From the NCBI RefSeq assembly GCF_000007345.1, contig NC_003552.1, positions 62,001-126,000 of the forward strand: a stretch of 64,000 nt of DNA. The letters run 5' to 3'. The notes under the pieces were generated by a model, which was not told the DNA's origin, ran no database searches, and saw only the letters and a program-made list of their open reading frames with translations. Both the position numbers and the translations under genes were made by a program. This DNA is from Methanosarcina acetivorans C2A. Its GTDB lineage: Archaea; Halobacteriota; Methanosarcinia; Methanosarcinales; Methanosarcinaceae. Shown piece after piece: positions 63,616-64,000 of this stretch; within the stretch, counting starts at the first letter, position 1; every line of letters starts with the position of its first letter.

Positions 63616-63894
63616 ATGTCTAAATATAAAGTAAAAGACATCGAGTCTTCTTTATCTAAAAAGGGATTTCAGCTTCAAAATTCTCATCATAAATTGTATA
63701 CATACTATGTTAGTGGAACCAAAACAAGAATTCATACTTTTATAAGCCATGGAAAAGATGAATATGGTGACAAGCTGTTAGGCAAAATGAGAAATCAACT
63801 TAAGTTATCACATCAACAATTTGATGATCTGATTCGATGTCCTTTATCTAAAGAGGAATTAAATGAAATTTATTCTAAAAACAAATATATTTAA
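63616..63894 (+). CDS. HicA/YcfA-like putative mRNA interferase
   Basis: A 92-aa basic protein with a double-stranded-RNA-binding-like pattern. It has KYKVKDIESSLSKKGFQLQN, then SHHKLYTYYVSG and a THTF-type strand (RIHTFISHGKDEYG), closing with KMRNQLKLSHQQFDDLI. The SHHKxY position corresponds to the catalytic His loop of HicA toxins. I chose ATG 63616; a TTG five codons earlier overlaps the upstream gene. It probably cleaves mRNA or binds RNA, held in check by the upstream protein. This is longer than a classical HicA and could instead be a related RNA-binding fold. Confidence 0.65.
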   Translation: MSKYKVKDIESSLSKKGFQLQNSHHKLYTYYVSGTKTRIHTFISHGKDEYGDKLLGKMRNQLKLSHQQFDDLIRCPLSKEELNEIYSKNKYI

Positions 63895-64000
63895 TTCTCT
63901 TTCAATCCCTCTGTCTCTTCCTCAATATGCTTTTTTTAATTTTTCAAAGTTGTTAACAGTAAATTCATGTATTTAAATCCATAGATGAATAATAGATGAG

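Overview
The window is a methanogenic archaeal chromosome segment and best fits Methanosarcina. The evidence is a SepRS-type O-phosphoseryl-tRNA synthetase, a thermosome with a GGM tail, a Methanosarcinales-type S-layer duplication protein, DUF1670 regulators, small TRAM-domain proteins, a Hef helicase-nuclease, Cdc6/Orc1, Sec61-beta, TATA-box promoters and long AT-rich intergenic regions. I cannot assign a species without a search.

Layout. 1-9.4 kb: the 5' part of an asparagine-synthase-like gene that runs off the left edge, two tandem MetE-like methyltransferase paralogues, a small ribbon-helix-helix regulator, tRNA-Lys(CTT), four tandem TRAM genes and two translationally coupled DUF1670 regulators. 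9.4-19 kb: a bactofilin-like protein, a sulfonate/nitrate-type ABC importer, an HTH regulator, a large S-layer-like membrane-anchored protein and thiL. 19-28.6 kb: an anaerobic ribonucleotide reductase operon (glutaredoxin, nrdD, nrdG), radB, inositol-phosphate synthase, an MtnA-family isomerase, Sec61-beta and a membrane-anchored hydrolase. 28.6-32.5 kb: an AT-rich island with two coupled P-loop ATPases, the second carrying a winged helix and TPRs, behind a perfect 28-bp palindrome. 32.6-44.4 kb: a MutS-like ATPase, then a polyphosphate cluster (ppk, ppx, and a convergent CYTH-degenerate HD-CHAD fusion), and cdc6. 44.7-52 kb: protein folding and translation (thermosome, a lid-less Hsp70, a membrane-anchored J protein, a DUF169 protein, sepS). 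52-62.3 kb: a translin-like protein, UPF0147, a p27-autoantigen-like zinc protein, a small membrane protein, a complete 1,597-bp insertion sequence with inverted repeats and target duplication, hef and glyS. 62.5-64 kb: an AT-rich two-gene operon whose second gene looks like a HicA-type toxin and whose first is a long unfamiliar protein.

How the genes work together. Several neighbours form clear units. NrdD, NrdG and the glutaredoxin make deoxynucleotides. Ppk, Ppx and the CYTH-CHAD protein make, degrade and probably bind polyphosphate. The lid-less Hsp70 and its J partner look like a dedicated chaperone pair. The strongest candidates for undescribed biology are the coupled ATPase/TPR pair with its palindromic operator, the HicA-like operon at the right edge, and the CYTH-dead-HD-CHAD fusion. 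Intergenic regions repeatedly hold short degenerate tandem arrays with periods of 15 to 36 bp.
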